A stretch of 64,000 nucleotides of DNA from Symbiodinium natans (taxonomy: Eukaryota > Sar > Dinophyceae > Suessiales > Symbiodiniaceae): assembly GCA_905221605.1 (NCBI GenBank), contig CAJNDS010000513.1, positions 338,682 to 402,681 of the forward strand. The letters run 5' to 3'. Under the pieces are notes generated by a model, which saw only the letters and a program-made list of their open reading frames with translations, did not search any database and had not been told where the DNA came from. Within the stretch, counting starts at the first letter, position 1. Each line of letters opens with the position of its first letter. Position numbers and translations under genes: made by a program. Below are positions 42,978 through 53,774 of this stretch, piece by piece.

Positions 42978-43030
42978 CTTGTTGAGCTCGGTGATGGAGC
43001 CATCATGGGTGGACAGCTTGGCTTCGTCCT
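42978..43030 (-). CDS. Gene C, coiled-coil micro-exon, GC donor
   Basis: After TGCTTCTGAG: EDEAKLSTHDGSITELNK, ending before GCCCAT. Confidence 0.55.
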
Positions 43031-43334
43031 CTCAGAAGCACATAGCAGCAGGTTCGACGATCGAAAGTTTGAATCATGTTGAATCCAACTCTCGCATGCT
43101 GCAAGCGGATCCCTTGCTCGTTCCTCCTGCTGCGTCCGCTGGAGTCCATTCACCATCCTGGGCTTGCTAAGATGCGGCCTGAATCCCAGACCAACAGAAG
43201 CGCAATTGCATCGCAAATGCCAATACGCAATGTTAGTCTTGCTATTGCCATCGACAATTATAAAATTCAAAACAAAAAAACGTCAGAGAGGAGGCATGCG
43301 GGTCAAGCGAGCTTCTACCAGACAAAAAATGCGT

Positions 43335-43395
43335 ACCGGGCAGCTGGTCCGTGTGAGCTATCTGCGCCTCGTCTGCCTGCTGGTGATGGAAGAGC
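43335..43395 (-). CDS. Gene C, possible micro-exon
   Basis: QADEAQIAHTDQLP between CCATCACCAG and GTACGC on the minus strand. The plus strand is also open here (RLVCLLVMEEHTDLLALHVM), so strand is not certain. Confidence 0.3.
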
Positions 43396-43584
43396 ACACC
43401 GATCTGCTGGCCTTGCATGTGATGTCTGACAAACAGCCGCGCTACACTGTGCCCATCTTCTTCCTCATGTTGGCGACTCTGACTGCGAAATAGGCTGTTT
43501 TCACACACTCATGAAGGTTTGTACATGATAAGTTGGCTCACCATGCCAGTTACCCCAGCCAATGATCACTGAGAGGCTGTTTTG

Positions 43585-43690
43585 CGCCGCCGAATCACGA
43601 AGGCTACTGTTCATGGCCAGGACATCATGCGCCATGCGGGTCAAGTACTTTGACTCGTGCTGAGCCGATTCTTCCTTAGAGATGCTCACA
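43585..43690 (-). CDS. Gene C, coiled-coil exon
   Basis: EESAQHESKYLTRMAHDVLA then MNSSLRDSAAQ. Helical with regular hydrophobic spacing. Confidence 0.55.
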
Positions 43691-43921
43691 CCATCTTCGC
43701 ATGACCGGCACAGCATCTGCGGCTCCTATGCAAGATTGCCTTGTGTGCCAAAACCTCAAAATTGTGCAGATTCAGGGCTTGGAAAGAAAGAAGCGCTGCA
43801 CGATACTTGGCGGGGTCTGAGGCTGTGTTTTAAGGGACGGCTCCCTGCTTCATGCCATCGAAACTTAGGCCGGGTTCCGAAGACCCCCCGAAATTTCACA
43901 AAGTGCGGCTGCAGCTGCCAC

Positions 43922-44035
43922 CTTGTGGACTTCTTGAAGAAGAAATTGGACGTTTTCAGTCTGCTTGTTCAGCTGCTCTTCCAGCCGGCTTTGCACCTCT
44001 TGATCATGAAAATGTTGTTCGCCATTTCTTTCCAC
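43922..44035 (-). CDS. Gene C, coiled-coil exon, in phase
   Basis: Exactly 38 codons after AAAGCTAAG: VERNGEQHFHDQEVQSRLEE then QLNKQTENVQFLLQEVHK, ending before GTGGCA. Phase 0 at both ends. It has no ATG and is missed by ATG-based scans. Confidence 0.7.
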
Positions 44036-44140
44036 CTTAGCTTTATAAATTTAAATTCTCGTGTTCCGCGGACTGAAGCTGTGGCAGTGAAGCATTTACG
44101 GTGAACATTGGGCGTGGATCACCATGTGTCTGTACGTACC

Positions 44141-44270
44141 TGCATGCTTTAAGACTTTAAGCCACCCGCGCTGAAACCACATGGCGCCATAGCGCCATAT
44201 TGCATTCTGAGTGGCTTGTCTGGTCAGTTCGTCTCGCAGCTCCCGGATCATGTCAGTCTCCTCCCTCGAA
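44141..44270 (-). CDS. Gene C, helical exon
   Basis: After TTTGCACAG: PSREETDMIRELRDELTRQA then TQNAIWRYGAMWFQRGWLKV and LKHA, ending before GTACGT. Charged helix followed by a Trp-rich amphipathic segment that could sit on a membrane. Confidence 0.65.
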
Positions 44271-45825
44271 GGCTGTGCAAATTCCTGCCCTCGGCTGCTA
44301 TTATGCGGAGATGATCGTGGCATGTGCAGCCGGTCTCCATTTAAGCCTTTGTGCAGCTCAAACGCTCGCTTTCCTCCACCAAGCAGGACGCCAGCCTGCC
44401 AGAATCTGCCAGAGGCCACTCCGCAGATAGTGGTCAGAAATATGTCACAGATTGTCACAGTCATACTTCCCAAGTTGTCCCACAGCCTTGCCGGAAGCCT
44501 CGCTCTACCACATCCGCGCTGGTTTCCTGCACCGCCGGTAGCTGTAAAATGCACAACATTGCGAAGTTATTGCCATTGCAGAACCCTGAACTTTCTGAAG
44601 ATCAGGGTCACCTTGCAACGACTTGAGCAATCGGACTCACCGGACACAGTTTTTCCCACAGTGTCGTCTCCGGACCATTTCGGACGTGGCCAGACAGGGC
44701 AATCCCGAGGGCAAAACGCAAACGGCGAGCACCGTTTTTCACAAACGAACTTGACTCAGGGAGTCAGTTGCTAAGGCATGCGTTGTGTGGAGTTGGGGAC
44801 CAGCGACAGAACCAGCTACGATATGGATTCTTGGCCCGCAAGCCCAGAAGATAACCCCGTCACTGTGTGCCCTGCGGAATCAGCAAATTTACATAGTTGC
44901 TGTTTACCAGGCAATAGTTCTGTGAGGTGCATGCGGAACACGAAACGCAGGGCCTGCTTGCAATCAGCGTGTCGATATGTGACGGTTTTGTACGCTGCAT
45001 TTGAGGCACGAAGCGCATCGAAACGTCAAGGTGCACCTGCAGGAAGGGTGCCGATATGTACGTATGAAGATATGTGCGTGTGTTTGTCTACTGGATGCTG
45101 AAGTTTGAAGCGCGAATGCTAGGGTGCCATCGCTTGTTGCAATCAGGGTTCAGATAGGGCAGTAAGTCAGAAGTCCAGTGTATGTGACATCGGTTTATGA
45201 CACAACCGGGAACGTCAAAGGTATATAACAGTAAAGGAACCAGAGGCAGGGAGCGGGACACCGCGACCTACCCCTATTTAGACCCACAGCCACGTCACAC
45301 TCATAGGTTCGAGTACAGTGTTCGAGTACATATTGGCCCTGGCATTGCCAAGACAGGCACGAGGCATCGTTCGCGGTATCGTTCGGGTATCGTTCCGATA
45401 ACAATACAGACCCTCCAATTCAAAGTCCATTTCTTGAGGTTACGATGGAAATGGCAGTTCTGCGTTATCGCTGTGCCCTGCTGGAAGTTTCCGCGAAATG
45501 TGCGAGCTAGCCTCACGTGGCTGTCACCGAGAGATAGCGCTAATGAGACGTTCATGGGTGGATTTGTGACAACGGTATTGTTTCATCGCTGTGCCCTACG
45601 GGAAGACTCCATGAAACATGCAGTCTTGCAGAGTTTCAAGCTAGTCTCAAGCTGCCATCCTTACGAGGTAGAGAGTTTGTTCCTATCATTGTCGCATGTT
45701 TTGGGCCTTGTATGCTTTGGGTTTTTGGGTTCTCGGCTATCTTCTTGACATGTCGGGTTACCTTCTGTGCCTTGCGTTGGGCTATCTACAGGATGGTTGG
45801 GCTATGAAACCGAGTGTAAGTTTAC

Positions 45826-45942
45826 CCATGAATCCTGGAGCGTCTGCGGCTGGTTCAGCCCACTCAGGTCGAAGTCTGCCATGCCCTGAGCCTGCTCGTC
45901 GCTGAAAGGTTGCTGGTAAGTCGTGCTGATGCTCCCCAGCGC
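45826..45942 (-). CDS. Gene C, exon, in phase
   Basis: Thirty-nine codons after TGGCTGCAG: ALGSISTTYQQPFSDEQAQG then MADFDLSGLNQPQTLQDSW, ending before GTAAAC. Good acceptor and donor. Confidence 0.65.
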
Positions 45943-46398
45943 CTGCAGCCAGTGGAAGCTGCACAACAACCGTCCGCCAAGGGTCTGGGATGTTCCGCGG
46001 GCTTGTTGCAGGCCACTTGGTTGAGCCATCTTCCGTTTAGTAGGAACTGTTATGCGTAAGAAACTTGTTGGACGCAAGTTGTAGGCCATCTCACCCGATT
46101 TCTATGATCTGCTCTGCTGCTTATTGCTCCATTTGATGGCGCGCTCCTGCGCTCTGAAGAACGTTAGCTCTTTATTAGGAACAGGGCACGGCAAACAGGA
46201 AGCCAAGGCAGCGACCTGCACAACTGTGGCCTACTGTGTGGCCTACCGTCAGTAGGGAAAGCTGAGTCAAGCACATTCATCCTGCTGGCGGCTGCAGGCA
46301 GCTGTGGATTGCTGGGTGTGTTCTGAGCCGCCATTGGTGCAACACTCCCCGTCCTTGGCTAGATGTTCGACCCGCTGACCTGCCAGAGTACATAATGG

Positions 46399-46432
46399 AC
46401 CCTAAACCCTAAACCCTAAACCCTAAACCCCC
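46399..46432 (+). repeat. Interstitial telomere repeat, four CCCTAAA units
   Basis: Four perfect CCCTAAA units, about a dozen bases from the next exon. Confidence 0.95.
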
Positions 46433-46444
46433 GCTCTGAGAAGC

Positions 46445-46525
46445 CAGGGCTCGGCCATGCCAACAACCGCTTCTCCATTCCATTCAGCCGCTCCTCCAGC
46501 CGCGACTCCAAAGCGTCCAGCGTGT
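46445..46525 (-). CDS. Gene C, coiled-coil exon
   Basis: After TGCCAG: TLDALESRLEERLNGMEKRL then LAWPS. Strong coiled-coil. The 3' edge runs toward the telomere repeat. Confidence 0.6.
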
Positions 46526-46784
46526 CTGGCAAGCAAATGCACACATCTGCACACAATCACACGGACACTAAGTACAACAGATCAGTAATTTCAGGAAACA
46601 GCGAAGATAGAACTCCTGCAAACAGATGTTGAGAGAGCAGAGTATGCGGCAGCTCAATTAGTTTCGCAATCCAGGACACTTTGCTTTGACAATTGCAACA
46701 GGACAGCTTTTGAAAGCTGAAGGTCTGAAACTTGAAGGGCTTTTGCGTAAGAAGCAAGAAACGGCCGAACGTGGCGTCATGCCT

Positions 46785-46872
46785 GCTCCCCGAATGTGCT
46801 GCTGCAGGATTGACACATCATCTGTCGCTGCATCGCAGCACCTTGGTGCAACTCTAGTAGTCTAGCTTCACT
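46785..46872 (-). CDS. Gene C, possible exon
   Basis: SSSEARLLELHQGAAMQRQM then MCQSCSSTFGEQ, ending before GCATGA. Confidence 0.4.
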
Positions 46873-47239
46873 CGAACTACTTGCAGACAGCGGTTGGCAA
46901 AAGCTTGAACAGCAGTTCTGAGGGGTTTTGCTTTGCTGCAGCAAGTACTCGGGCATGACTTGTGAGTCCCGAAAGCCCCGATGTCGGAACCCTGTGCAGC
47001 TGCAAACAACACATCCAAATGCTGATTGAGCCCAGTGAGCCCCTAGATCTGCCCATAATACTGACCGTATGCTTTCTTGTCTGCTGGTTCGTGAATTGTA
47101 CAAAGGAAGCACCCACCAAGCGTGAACGCAGCCTTCAATTTCATCTCTCATCTCGGACTCAAAGTTTGCAGCCACATATGCTTTAGAGCTGGTAGGTCAA
47201 AACAACCTAAGCAACACATGCCGGAGTGAACCAACTACA

Positions 47240-47420
47240 ACTGTCGGATCGCATGAGCTTGCAGACCCAGAAATGCTCTGTCCCGCTGATCATCTGGGGG
47301 TGGCGGGAGGAAGTTCTTGTGACCAGGCAGTGAGCCCAGCCGGAAAGGAGTTAGTGTCACCCTGAGGACATGTCTGACATCAGGCATGCCTTGATTAGGC
47401 AAAGGAAGTGGAAGCTTGGC
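47240..47420 (-). CDS. Gene C, exon
   Basis: LPNQGMPDVRHVLRVTLTPF then RLGSLPGHKNFLPPPPDDQR and DRAFLGLQAHAIRQ. Confidence 0.45.
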
Positions 47421-48285
47421 GTCAGTTTGGAATGTGCTTTTTTGGAATGCCGAGAACAGCCTGCAATGCAACGGGCAACCTGCAACTTACAACTTCAAGC
47501 CATGCCTCTCCACTGCCACATGGTGCACAGGTGCCAGTAGCAACAGTAGTGCGCAGAAGAGCATGGCTGGAGTAATGCCACCCTGGACTCTCTCGAAGTC
47601 TTCTGACTGGTGGTCTTCATTGCCTTGTATTCTTGGTCAACGTGGCACATTTATCAAGTCCGGACGTCGTGGTCGGACTTTTCTGTTCTGCAGAAAGTGT
47701 TGCTACAAACCTGTCGTGGGTCAGAGTTCAAGGTCCATCGGTTCAGTTGGCAGAAGTGCTGCGGAAGATGAATCACAGCTGAGATGGCACACGGTTGAAC
47801 AATGCTTGGGGCATCCATGGTGCCCACTCGTGCGCTGCAAGGCATCACTATCGCGTCAAAGTCCTACGAATTCCCTGTCGCTAGTCCCACTTCCCTGAAA
47901 CTTTGCTCAAACATGACACGACATGATGAAACAGTTCGAAGCTCTCAGGGTCCACGCACAAACAGACGAATGGTTCCTCGGATGGATGTTGCAACCCGCT
48001 GGGCGCCTGCGGCCGACAGAATTATTGCAACGACGACCGTGTACAGCGAGCGAATCTGTAGGCCGTGGGGATATCGGCGACTAGCATTGCAACTCGCCAC
48101 CCTCATGTGCAAGCAGGTCAACAGACACTCTGTCGAGACGCAGGTCTGAAAATCAAGTTGTTTTTCTCCTTTGGCCATCGCTCACTTCACCTGGCAGCAT
48201 GGTGCAGTTTCGGCCGGGATGCAGGGTTGAGATGCGCTGAAGCACACAGTGTCCCAAAAAGGCAATCCCTTAGGCAAGTCTGCTC

Positions 48286-48639
48286 GTGATCGCGGAGCGC
48301 GGTGCTTGGATCGACAAAGCTACTTCCGCTGCCCTGCTGCATCTTACAGCCTTCGCCTTGCTGTCCGCAAGCGAGCAAACCACGGAAAACTTGCAAGGAG
48401 ACCCTGCTGAAGAAGCCTCGATTCAAGGACTAGCCTTTGACATAAGACATAAGCAAGCCATCGAGCGATTGGCCTTCACCGACGTGGTGGCAGCGAAGCG
48501 CTTGAAGACACCTAAGAGCCGTGGCGGCCAGCGTCGGAAGCCTGTTCTTGGAGGGATCACGGCGGCCGCGCCAAAGAAGTACAAAGGATCGGGCACAAGC
48601 AAATCATGCAAAGGTCCACTTTGTAGACGCTGCAGATAA
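48286..48639 (+). CDS. Plus-strand open frame with a basic tail (doubtful)
   Basis: 117 codons with AFDIRHKQAIERLAFTDVVA, then a Lys/Arg-rich tail (KRLKTPKSRGGQRRKPVLGG). It is the most protein-like plus-strand frame, but the block is otherwise minus-strand and the minus strand is also open here. Confidence 0.25.
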   Translation: MIAERGAWIDKATSAALLHLTAFALLSASEQTTENLQGDPAEEASIQGLAFDIRHKQAIERLAFTDVVAAKRLKTPKSRGGQRRKPVLGGITAAAPKKYKGSGTSKSCKGPLCRRCR

Positions 48640-48664
48640 AGTTGTGAAGTCCTAAGCCCATGCT

Positions 48665-48820
48665 CTCAGCAATGTCCTTGGCCCACCGGCCTGTCACCCA
48701 GTCGGCTGAGCGGTAGCGGTTGTCTGCAGCGGTGGCGCGGTCCCATTCCTTGACGCTCACAGCTTTCGCAAGAAAAAAGTACGGCGAGGGCTCGGCAGTG
48801 CCCTTCTCAAAAGCAGACAC
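48665..48820 (-). CDS. Gene C, exon
   Basis: AFEKGTAEPSPYFFLAKAVS then VKEWDRATAADNRYRSADWV and TGRWAKDIAESMGLG. High third-position GC; an acceptor within the frame (TTGCGAAAG) may mark the true start. Globular, unknown. Confidence 0.55.
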
Positions 48821-49019
48821 AACATAAAAATCATGTTGCTATTTATGATATGTGCAATATACATATGAATATATATATATATATGTATGTAACAATGGGT
48901 CTGTGGAACTGGCCCTTCAAATGAGATGACCGTTTGGATGTGTGCAGCCATCAATGTCACTGACAATGCCACTTCCTGTTTGACCGTGGTTTGCAAGAAG
49001 AAGGTGAGCTCTGACTGAC

Positions 49020-49240
49020 GGTCCATTCAGGGCTGCCGGTTTTTTGAGGGAGCCTAGTGCCTTTCTCAATGCAAAGGTTCCTTTTCTTCGCCCTGCTACC
49101 AACACATCTGCCGAGGCCCCAAACCTAAGCCCATTGGGGCAAAAGAACAACTCGCCTCCTCCCACTGTGGCAGCAGCTTCTTTTGGTTCCAAACAAACAC
49201 AGCATAGCGCAGCCACCAGCAGCCAAAGTGCACGTCCCAT
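49020..49240 (-). CDS. Gene C, first exon with signal peptide
   Basis: Starts at ATG (49238-49240): MGRALWLLVAALCCVCLEPK has a basic start, a 12-residue hydrophobic core and a Cys-rich end, as in a secretory signal peptide. It is followed by a stretch without acidic residues rich in Arg, Lys, Ser and Ala (VLVAGRRKGTFALRKALGSL). Signal plus such a region is the layout of dinoflagellate plastid-targeting leaders, so a plastid or secreted protein is possible. Ends before GTCAGT. Confidence 0.6.
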
Positions 49241-49651
49241 TTTTTTGGCCCGGGGTTCTGGTAGGGGGGTCGGTTCATGCGCCCACGGTCCCGTTATGTG
49301 AGCTTTTTGAGGCCAAGCGCTTGGACCGTCTGTGGACCTCGTCTGGACCCCCTATATGAACCCCCTCTAAAAACTTCTGGCGGACTCCGATAACCCAAGC
49401 CCTGTTTAAACTGGACATGCTGACTTCCGGACCCCCCCAATATTTGGACCCCTGCACCCTGATTGAAAAACTCCTTGGGCCGCCTCCTTTGGACCTGTAT
49501 GGGGCCTCGGGACCGACTGTCGGGGGAATCCCCGATGAACGGGGCTTCTTGCCTGGACCCCGCTGAACCCATGGACTCAGCATCCCTAAGTTTATAACTA
49601 TCAGGCCAAGCACCGATTCTCCGAGGATGGGATCCCCCTTGTCCCACATAA

Positions 49652-49860
49652 TCAGCGCATAGGCCGCCCTCGCGTCAGGAAAAGCCTGCCGCTTCGGACA
49701 CTCCCATTGTTCGGCCCTGACTGTTCATGCAGTAGACCACCTGGGTTGTGAGCCTCAGCATACTTTGCCAGCAGCTTGCGCAGCGTTCCAACGGCAGCGT
49801 CATCCTCGCCCAGCTCGTATTGAGCCTGCAAGAGTGCCGAAATCATGCTCATTTGGGTCC
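49652..49860 (-). CDS. Gene B, terminal exon with TPR motif
   Basis: SALLQAQYELGEDDAAVGTL then RKLLAKYAEAHNPG has the TPR helix pair ('A-x-x-x-L-G-x-x-x-x-A-x-x-x-L-x-x-L'). The frame ends at a stop at 49652. It is the 3' end of the TPR gene; gene C starts 410 bases further. Confidence 0.65.
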
Positions 49861-50029
49861 AGGAGAGGGACACACTCTGGATGGGGCCCAGCGGGTAATG
49901 ATAACGATGATTCCGATGTCAGTTTCCTTGATCATTCCCGAAAAAGCACCCCACGGGTCCCTTACTGTGAAAGCAAAACGAGATCTTAAGACATATCGAT
50001 ACAACAACCACATAGCGAGACATGTCCCT

Positions 50030-50095
50030 GCGGTCCGGCCAGGGCAAGATTCACGCCAGCAAAGGCAGACTGCGAGCCCTCGATGTTGAGTGCCT
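50030..50095 (-). CDS. Gene B, exon
   Basis: YQALNIEGSQSAFAGVNLAL then AGPQ: first helix of a TPR unit. Confidence 0.5.
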
Positions 50096-50151
50096 GATAG
50101 GGGGCGACATGCAAGAGAATGCAAGGGACTGAAATCGATCCCTGCTCAAAC

Positions 50152-50206
50152 ACCCTGCCTGCTGAAAGCAGTCCTTGGCTTCTTCGAAGCGCTGGAGGCC
50201 TGCGCA
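50152..50206 (-). CDS. Gene B, TPR micro-exon
   Basis: After CATTGCGCAG: LQRFEEAKDCFQQ, ending before GCAGGG. 'F-E-E-A-K-D-C-F' is the second TPR helix. Confidence 0.5.
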
Positions 50207-50519
50207 ATGTCACTGCTGTGCCAGACTGTCGAAGCTGGGCCTTTTGCCCCTGTCGTCCGATGCAGGCGCGTGCAACACACTCTTGTAGCCGTTGAGCCAC
50301 CTCACCTGGCCTCGCACAACAGCCCCAAGCAACGGATCATCACAGTTCAAGTTCGGCCTAGCAGGGCATTGCCACGGTTGTTCCATGCTGCCGGGTCCTT
50401 GGCTCTTACGCTGCGCCATCGCGCAACAGGTTTCCAGTCTGCATAAGTATGCAACGCTAGGCCATGGATTGGGGCTGTTGAGGATCCCAGCAAGGCTTTC
50501 CGAAATGATCCGCGGACGA

Positions 50520-50640
50520 TAAGTAAGAGCCGCCGGTAAGGTTAACCCCCTCTTGGCTCAAAGGTGACAAGTATGCTTGCTTGTATCGTCGCATGTCAAG
50601 CTCCCGTGCTGCCCAAAGACCAGCATCTGCAATGCATTTT
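50520..50640 (-). CDS. Gene B, possible TPR exon
   Basis: ADAGLWAARELDMRRYKQAY then LSPLSQEG. Helical, TPR-compatible. Confidence 0.4.
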
Positions 50641-50809
50641 GGGATTGGCGACAAACGAACTATTAATAATCTGCCGCCTCGGTTCGCCAGGGTCCTGTTG
50701 TAGAATGACATCCTCAGCTCAAGGGAAGAACAACGAAACACAACGAAACGATGATGCGCAAAGCAGCTCAAAGCAACTCAAAGCAACATGCCGAACATGC
50801 CCGCTTGGC

Positions 50810-50892
50810 CAAGAGGCGTAGTCTAAGAGGGCATCCTCCAGCCGACCCAAAGACTCGTAGATAGCCCCGCGGTTCAAGTGAGGATCGGCGGC
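50810..50892 (-). CDS. Gene B, TPR exon
   Basis: After AACCCAG: AADPHLNRGAIYESLGRLED then ALLDY. 'N-R-G-x-x-Y-x-x-L-G-R-L-E-D-A-L-x-D-Y' is a near-perfect TPR. Ends near GCCTCT. Confidence 0.75.
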
Positions 50893-50999
50893 CTGGGTTG
50901 ACGTGTTTCTAACTTAATATCCGGAATATTCAGAGGGGCCAAACATCTACGTTCCTACTTGACCACAGCTAAACTGAAACATGCCAGGACTGATATCAC

Positions 51000-51084
51000 C
51001 AAAGGAGTTGGCAATGTTCTGCCATTGCCTCCGGGACCAGCTCGATCGCACGGTTGTAGTCCTCTGTGCCATATAGCTGCTGCT
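51000..51084 (-). CDS. Gene B, TPR exon, 85 bases
   Basis: After TTGTACAAG: QQLYGTEDYNRAIELVPEAM then AEHCQLL, ending before GTGATA. 'L-Y-G-T-E-D-Y-N-R-A-I-E-L' is the TPR turn and second helix. Confidence 0.7.
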
Positions 51085-51186
51085 CTTGTACGAAAGTGAA
51101 CCCATCGTGAATCCGGCAGGAAGGGCCAGCATGCCCAATAAATCTCAAGAAGACAGCGGAGTGTCCAGCTCATGAGTGACAGTAAC

Positions 51187-51271
51187 CTCGCATGCACAGG
51201 CACTGATGCACCTCGAGAGCTTCCTTCAGCTTGCCCTGGCGCGCTAGTGAATTCCCGCGGTTGGTGCGCAC
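51187..51271 (-). CDS. Gene B, TPR exon, 85 bases
   Basis: RTNRGNSLARQGKLKEALEV then HQCLCMR, ending before GTTACT. 'N-R-G-N-x-L-A-R-Q-G-K-L-K-E-A-L' is a textbook TPR pattern. Same length as the next exon. Confidence 0.75.
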
Positions 51272-51319
51272 TCGAACCTCGCCACACTGCCGTCAAGGTC
51301 TTGCAACACATGTCATAGT

Positions 51320-51532
51320 GGAAGCATGGCGAACCAGATTGAGACTATCTTCTAAGTCCTCGATGTCTGGAAGGCCCGTAAAGCGATCCAACATCTTCGT
51401 CCACGCCGCCTGCTTGAAGAACCCTCGAACAGTGTAGCTCGGCTGACCTCCCAGCTCCCGCCAATGCCCAATGAGAGCCTCCTCCTCCTCGACTGTGGGA
51501 GCATTCATGGCCGCGTCGCCCATGCGCTGCAC
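51320..51532 (-). CDS. Gene B, exon
   Basis: Starts in phase after GCATGATGCAG-like acceptor: VQRMGDAAMNAPTVEEEEAL then IGHWRELGGQPSYTVRGFFK and QAAWTKMLDRFTGLPDIEDL. Helical, acidic; precedes the TPR units. Strongly protein-like; family unknown. Confidence 0.65.
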
Positions 51533-51775
51533 CTGCATCAGTTCCTATTTCATCTGCAGGCTGAGACGGGACTGTCTCTGCTTTCACCAAGATTGCCCGC
51601 CACACATTGTACACACCTGCTCTAATGTCCAGCGGAGTTAAAGTCTCAGCACGGCTCATAGGTCTATTGGTCATTTTCTATGCATTTGGACATAGCTTGA
51701 TTTCATAGTTTCTTGATCACACAAGTAGACATGAAAGACAAATAATTGGAGAAAAAAGAACCCGTAGGCAATCCA

Positions 51776-51818
51776 TCCTCTTGGTGCTCTGGGCCTCCTG
51801 GATAATGGCAATCTTGTC
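51776..51818 (-). CDS. Gene B, micro-exon
   Basis: After GCTCCGCAG: DKIAIIQEAQSTK. Short helix. Confidence 0.45.
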
Positions 51819-52039
51819 CTGCGGAGCGAATGAATGCCAATGCATGAGTTAGGAGGCGCAGGTGACAGGGATTTAGGGAGACGCAATGGCGGGAGTGCCG
51901 GCATGTTCGACGCCTTGCACGAGAGACGTGGATGTGTGGCTCCTGAATACTTCATATCTCCTAAACATGCTACCATACCTTGTCAGGCGTGTGGCTTGCT
52001 GCAATGACGGCCTAGTCCGGACACAAACACTGGGTAGTG

Positions 52040-53225
52040 ACAGGTGACCCGACGTTGTTAACCCCTCACCGCCCTTACCCCACCCCCACCCTGCCCCACC
52101 CCACGAAAAACACCCAAACCCGCCCCCCACCCCGACCCAACCAACACCCCACTAGCAAGTGTTGGGCAATTTGCTGGAAATACCAGATTCTCGAAGAAAA
52201 AAGATGCTGCTTTTGGCCTGCCTCCGATGTTTACGCAGCCTTTGCGTTGACGTTTCTTCCCTCCATAAAAGACCGACTGCACTCCACTGCCCGAATAATA
52301 TCGTAAAGATACTGGGGGTGGCCCGCCCTCCACCACACCCCGCCCCGTCACCACGCTGCACCCACGCCAAGCAAACGCCACCCAACCTGCTCTTGTGGAG
52401 TCGTGTCAGTCGGTCGGGATGTGGTGTTGTGCGTGTGGTGTGAGTTGACCCGGATGATCCGGACTTTGCTACCCCCCACCGACCGACAGCCCCCAAAGAA
52501 CCGGGGTAAGGGTTTGGTTGACTGACATGACTCCAGAAAGGAGCTCAATAACTTCCGGGTTGACTGACACCCAGGTCGACTAAACCCAATGTGGGATGGA
52601 AGGGCCTACGAGAAAAAGAGACTGTGAAGCATGCGCGAGCATAGGGTCTTTCAACAGGAAACCCATATTGGAAAAACTTCTCTGAAAAAACCTCTCCTCG
52701 AAAAAATACGTCAACCCAAAGCCTGATTGTGCCCTCACAACAGCGATTTCATCAGATCATTTAGGGCTCCTTCGCACCGAAGCCCTGGCCCTCAGCAACC
52801 TACATCCCGACCGGGCAATGAAAGAGCTCCCATCACGAAAAGGCCACGAACTAAACCTGTGGTGGGAGCACGGCTCTGCCCCCAAAAAGGGCCCGGACTG
52901 TGGCGGGAGCTCGGTTCTATCCGATATTGGCACTGCACTGTGGTGGGAGAACGGTGTTCAAAAACGTGCATGGGACTGTGGCAAGACCATGGCTTTTGGC
53001 GTCTTGGGAGTCTTGGTAACTTGGTACCACCCCCAATGAAATTGAAACCCGCCGTTTGTAACTAACAAAAGTGCTGTTTCTGTGGAGTGGTTGCGATCAC
53101 CTTGAGGCAAACACCCGCCATCTGCGACTACACACGTCCAAAACGCAGGGGTTCACAAATGACAGGAGTGCCCGATCCATGGCCGATATGCTTTGCATAA
53201 CACGCATGTCCAACACGAAGCTGAG
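52040..53225. other. No secure exon
   Basis: 52070-52140 and 52315-52500 are C/A-rich low-complexity strands; plus-strand open frames here look like chance. Gene B may start within or above this interval. Confidence 0.4.
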
Positions 53226-53234
53226 AACTTCCTC

Positions 53235-53300
53235 TGTTGACAAAGGGCTCTTCGTTCCAGCTGCTCTTGCTGGCCGAGCAAGCCCTGCGGGGCAAGACAG
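53235..53300 (-). CDS. Possible first exons of gene B
   Basis: After TGCCCCGCAG: GLLGQQEQLERRALCQQR, a helix. Assignment uncertain. Confidence 0.35.
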
Positions 53301-53774
53301 GGCAAGTCACCCTAACAAACTAACATATCTAACAATGCCTTCGAAGCATGTAATGATTGTAATTGTCATGTAATGTTTGAAAGATGCAAGTGAGCCGAGG
53401 CTCAAAAGACTGCGGCGCCCACAGCACCCAGAGTTCGTAGGGTCTGCGAGCGTGACAGCGGCTCGTTCAACGACCTCACCTCTGTGCAAGGTTATGCGCC
53501 TGTGTTTGCACCCACTGTTAATTTAAACTCCTCGAGCTCTTCCGCACAAACGATTCGTGCATTGTCTTGCGCCTGTCTCGGCCCTATGCAGGGCGTGACA
53601 GGCACGAGATGAAGAGGAGCTGGCTCCATGGCTGGTGAGATGTGGTCTGCGCTTGCCTGTCAGCCTGCTAAGCCAGCTGGAAGTCACTTCAGAGCCTGCG
53701 GTTATGGTCTATGGGGAGTCGATGCTTGACTAGATGATGCTGCACATCCTTGAGTTGAGAGTCTGAGCTCGCAG

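Noticed and set aside
43164-43493. Plus-strand 109-codon frame with a hydrophobic C-terminus
   Set aside because: All neighbours are minus-strand and the best section also reads as a short minus-strand exon; kept only as an uncertainty there.
49275-49649. Minus-strand frames of 117-124 codons between genes B and C
   Set aside because: Repetitive GGACCC-type DNA with Gly/Pro/Arg-rich translations in two frames; looks like a spacer repeat.
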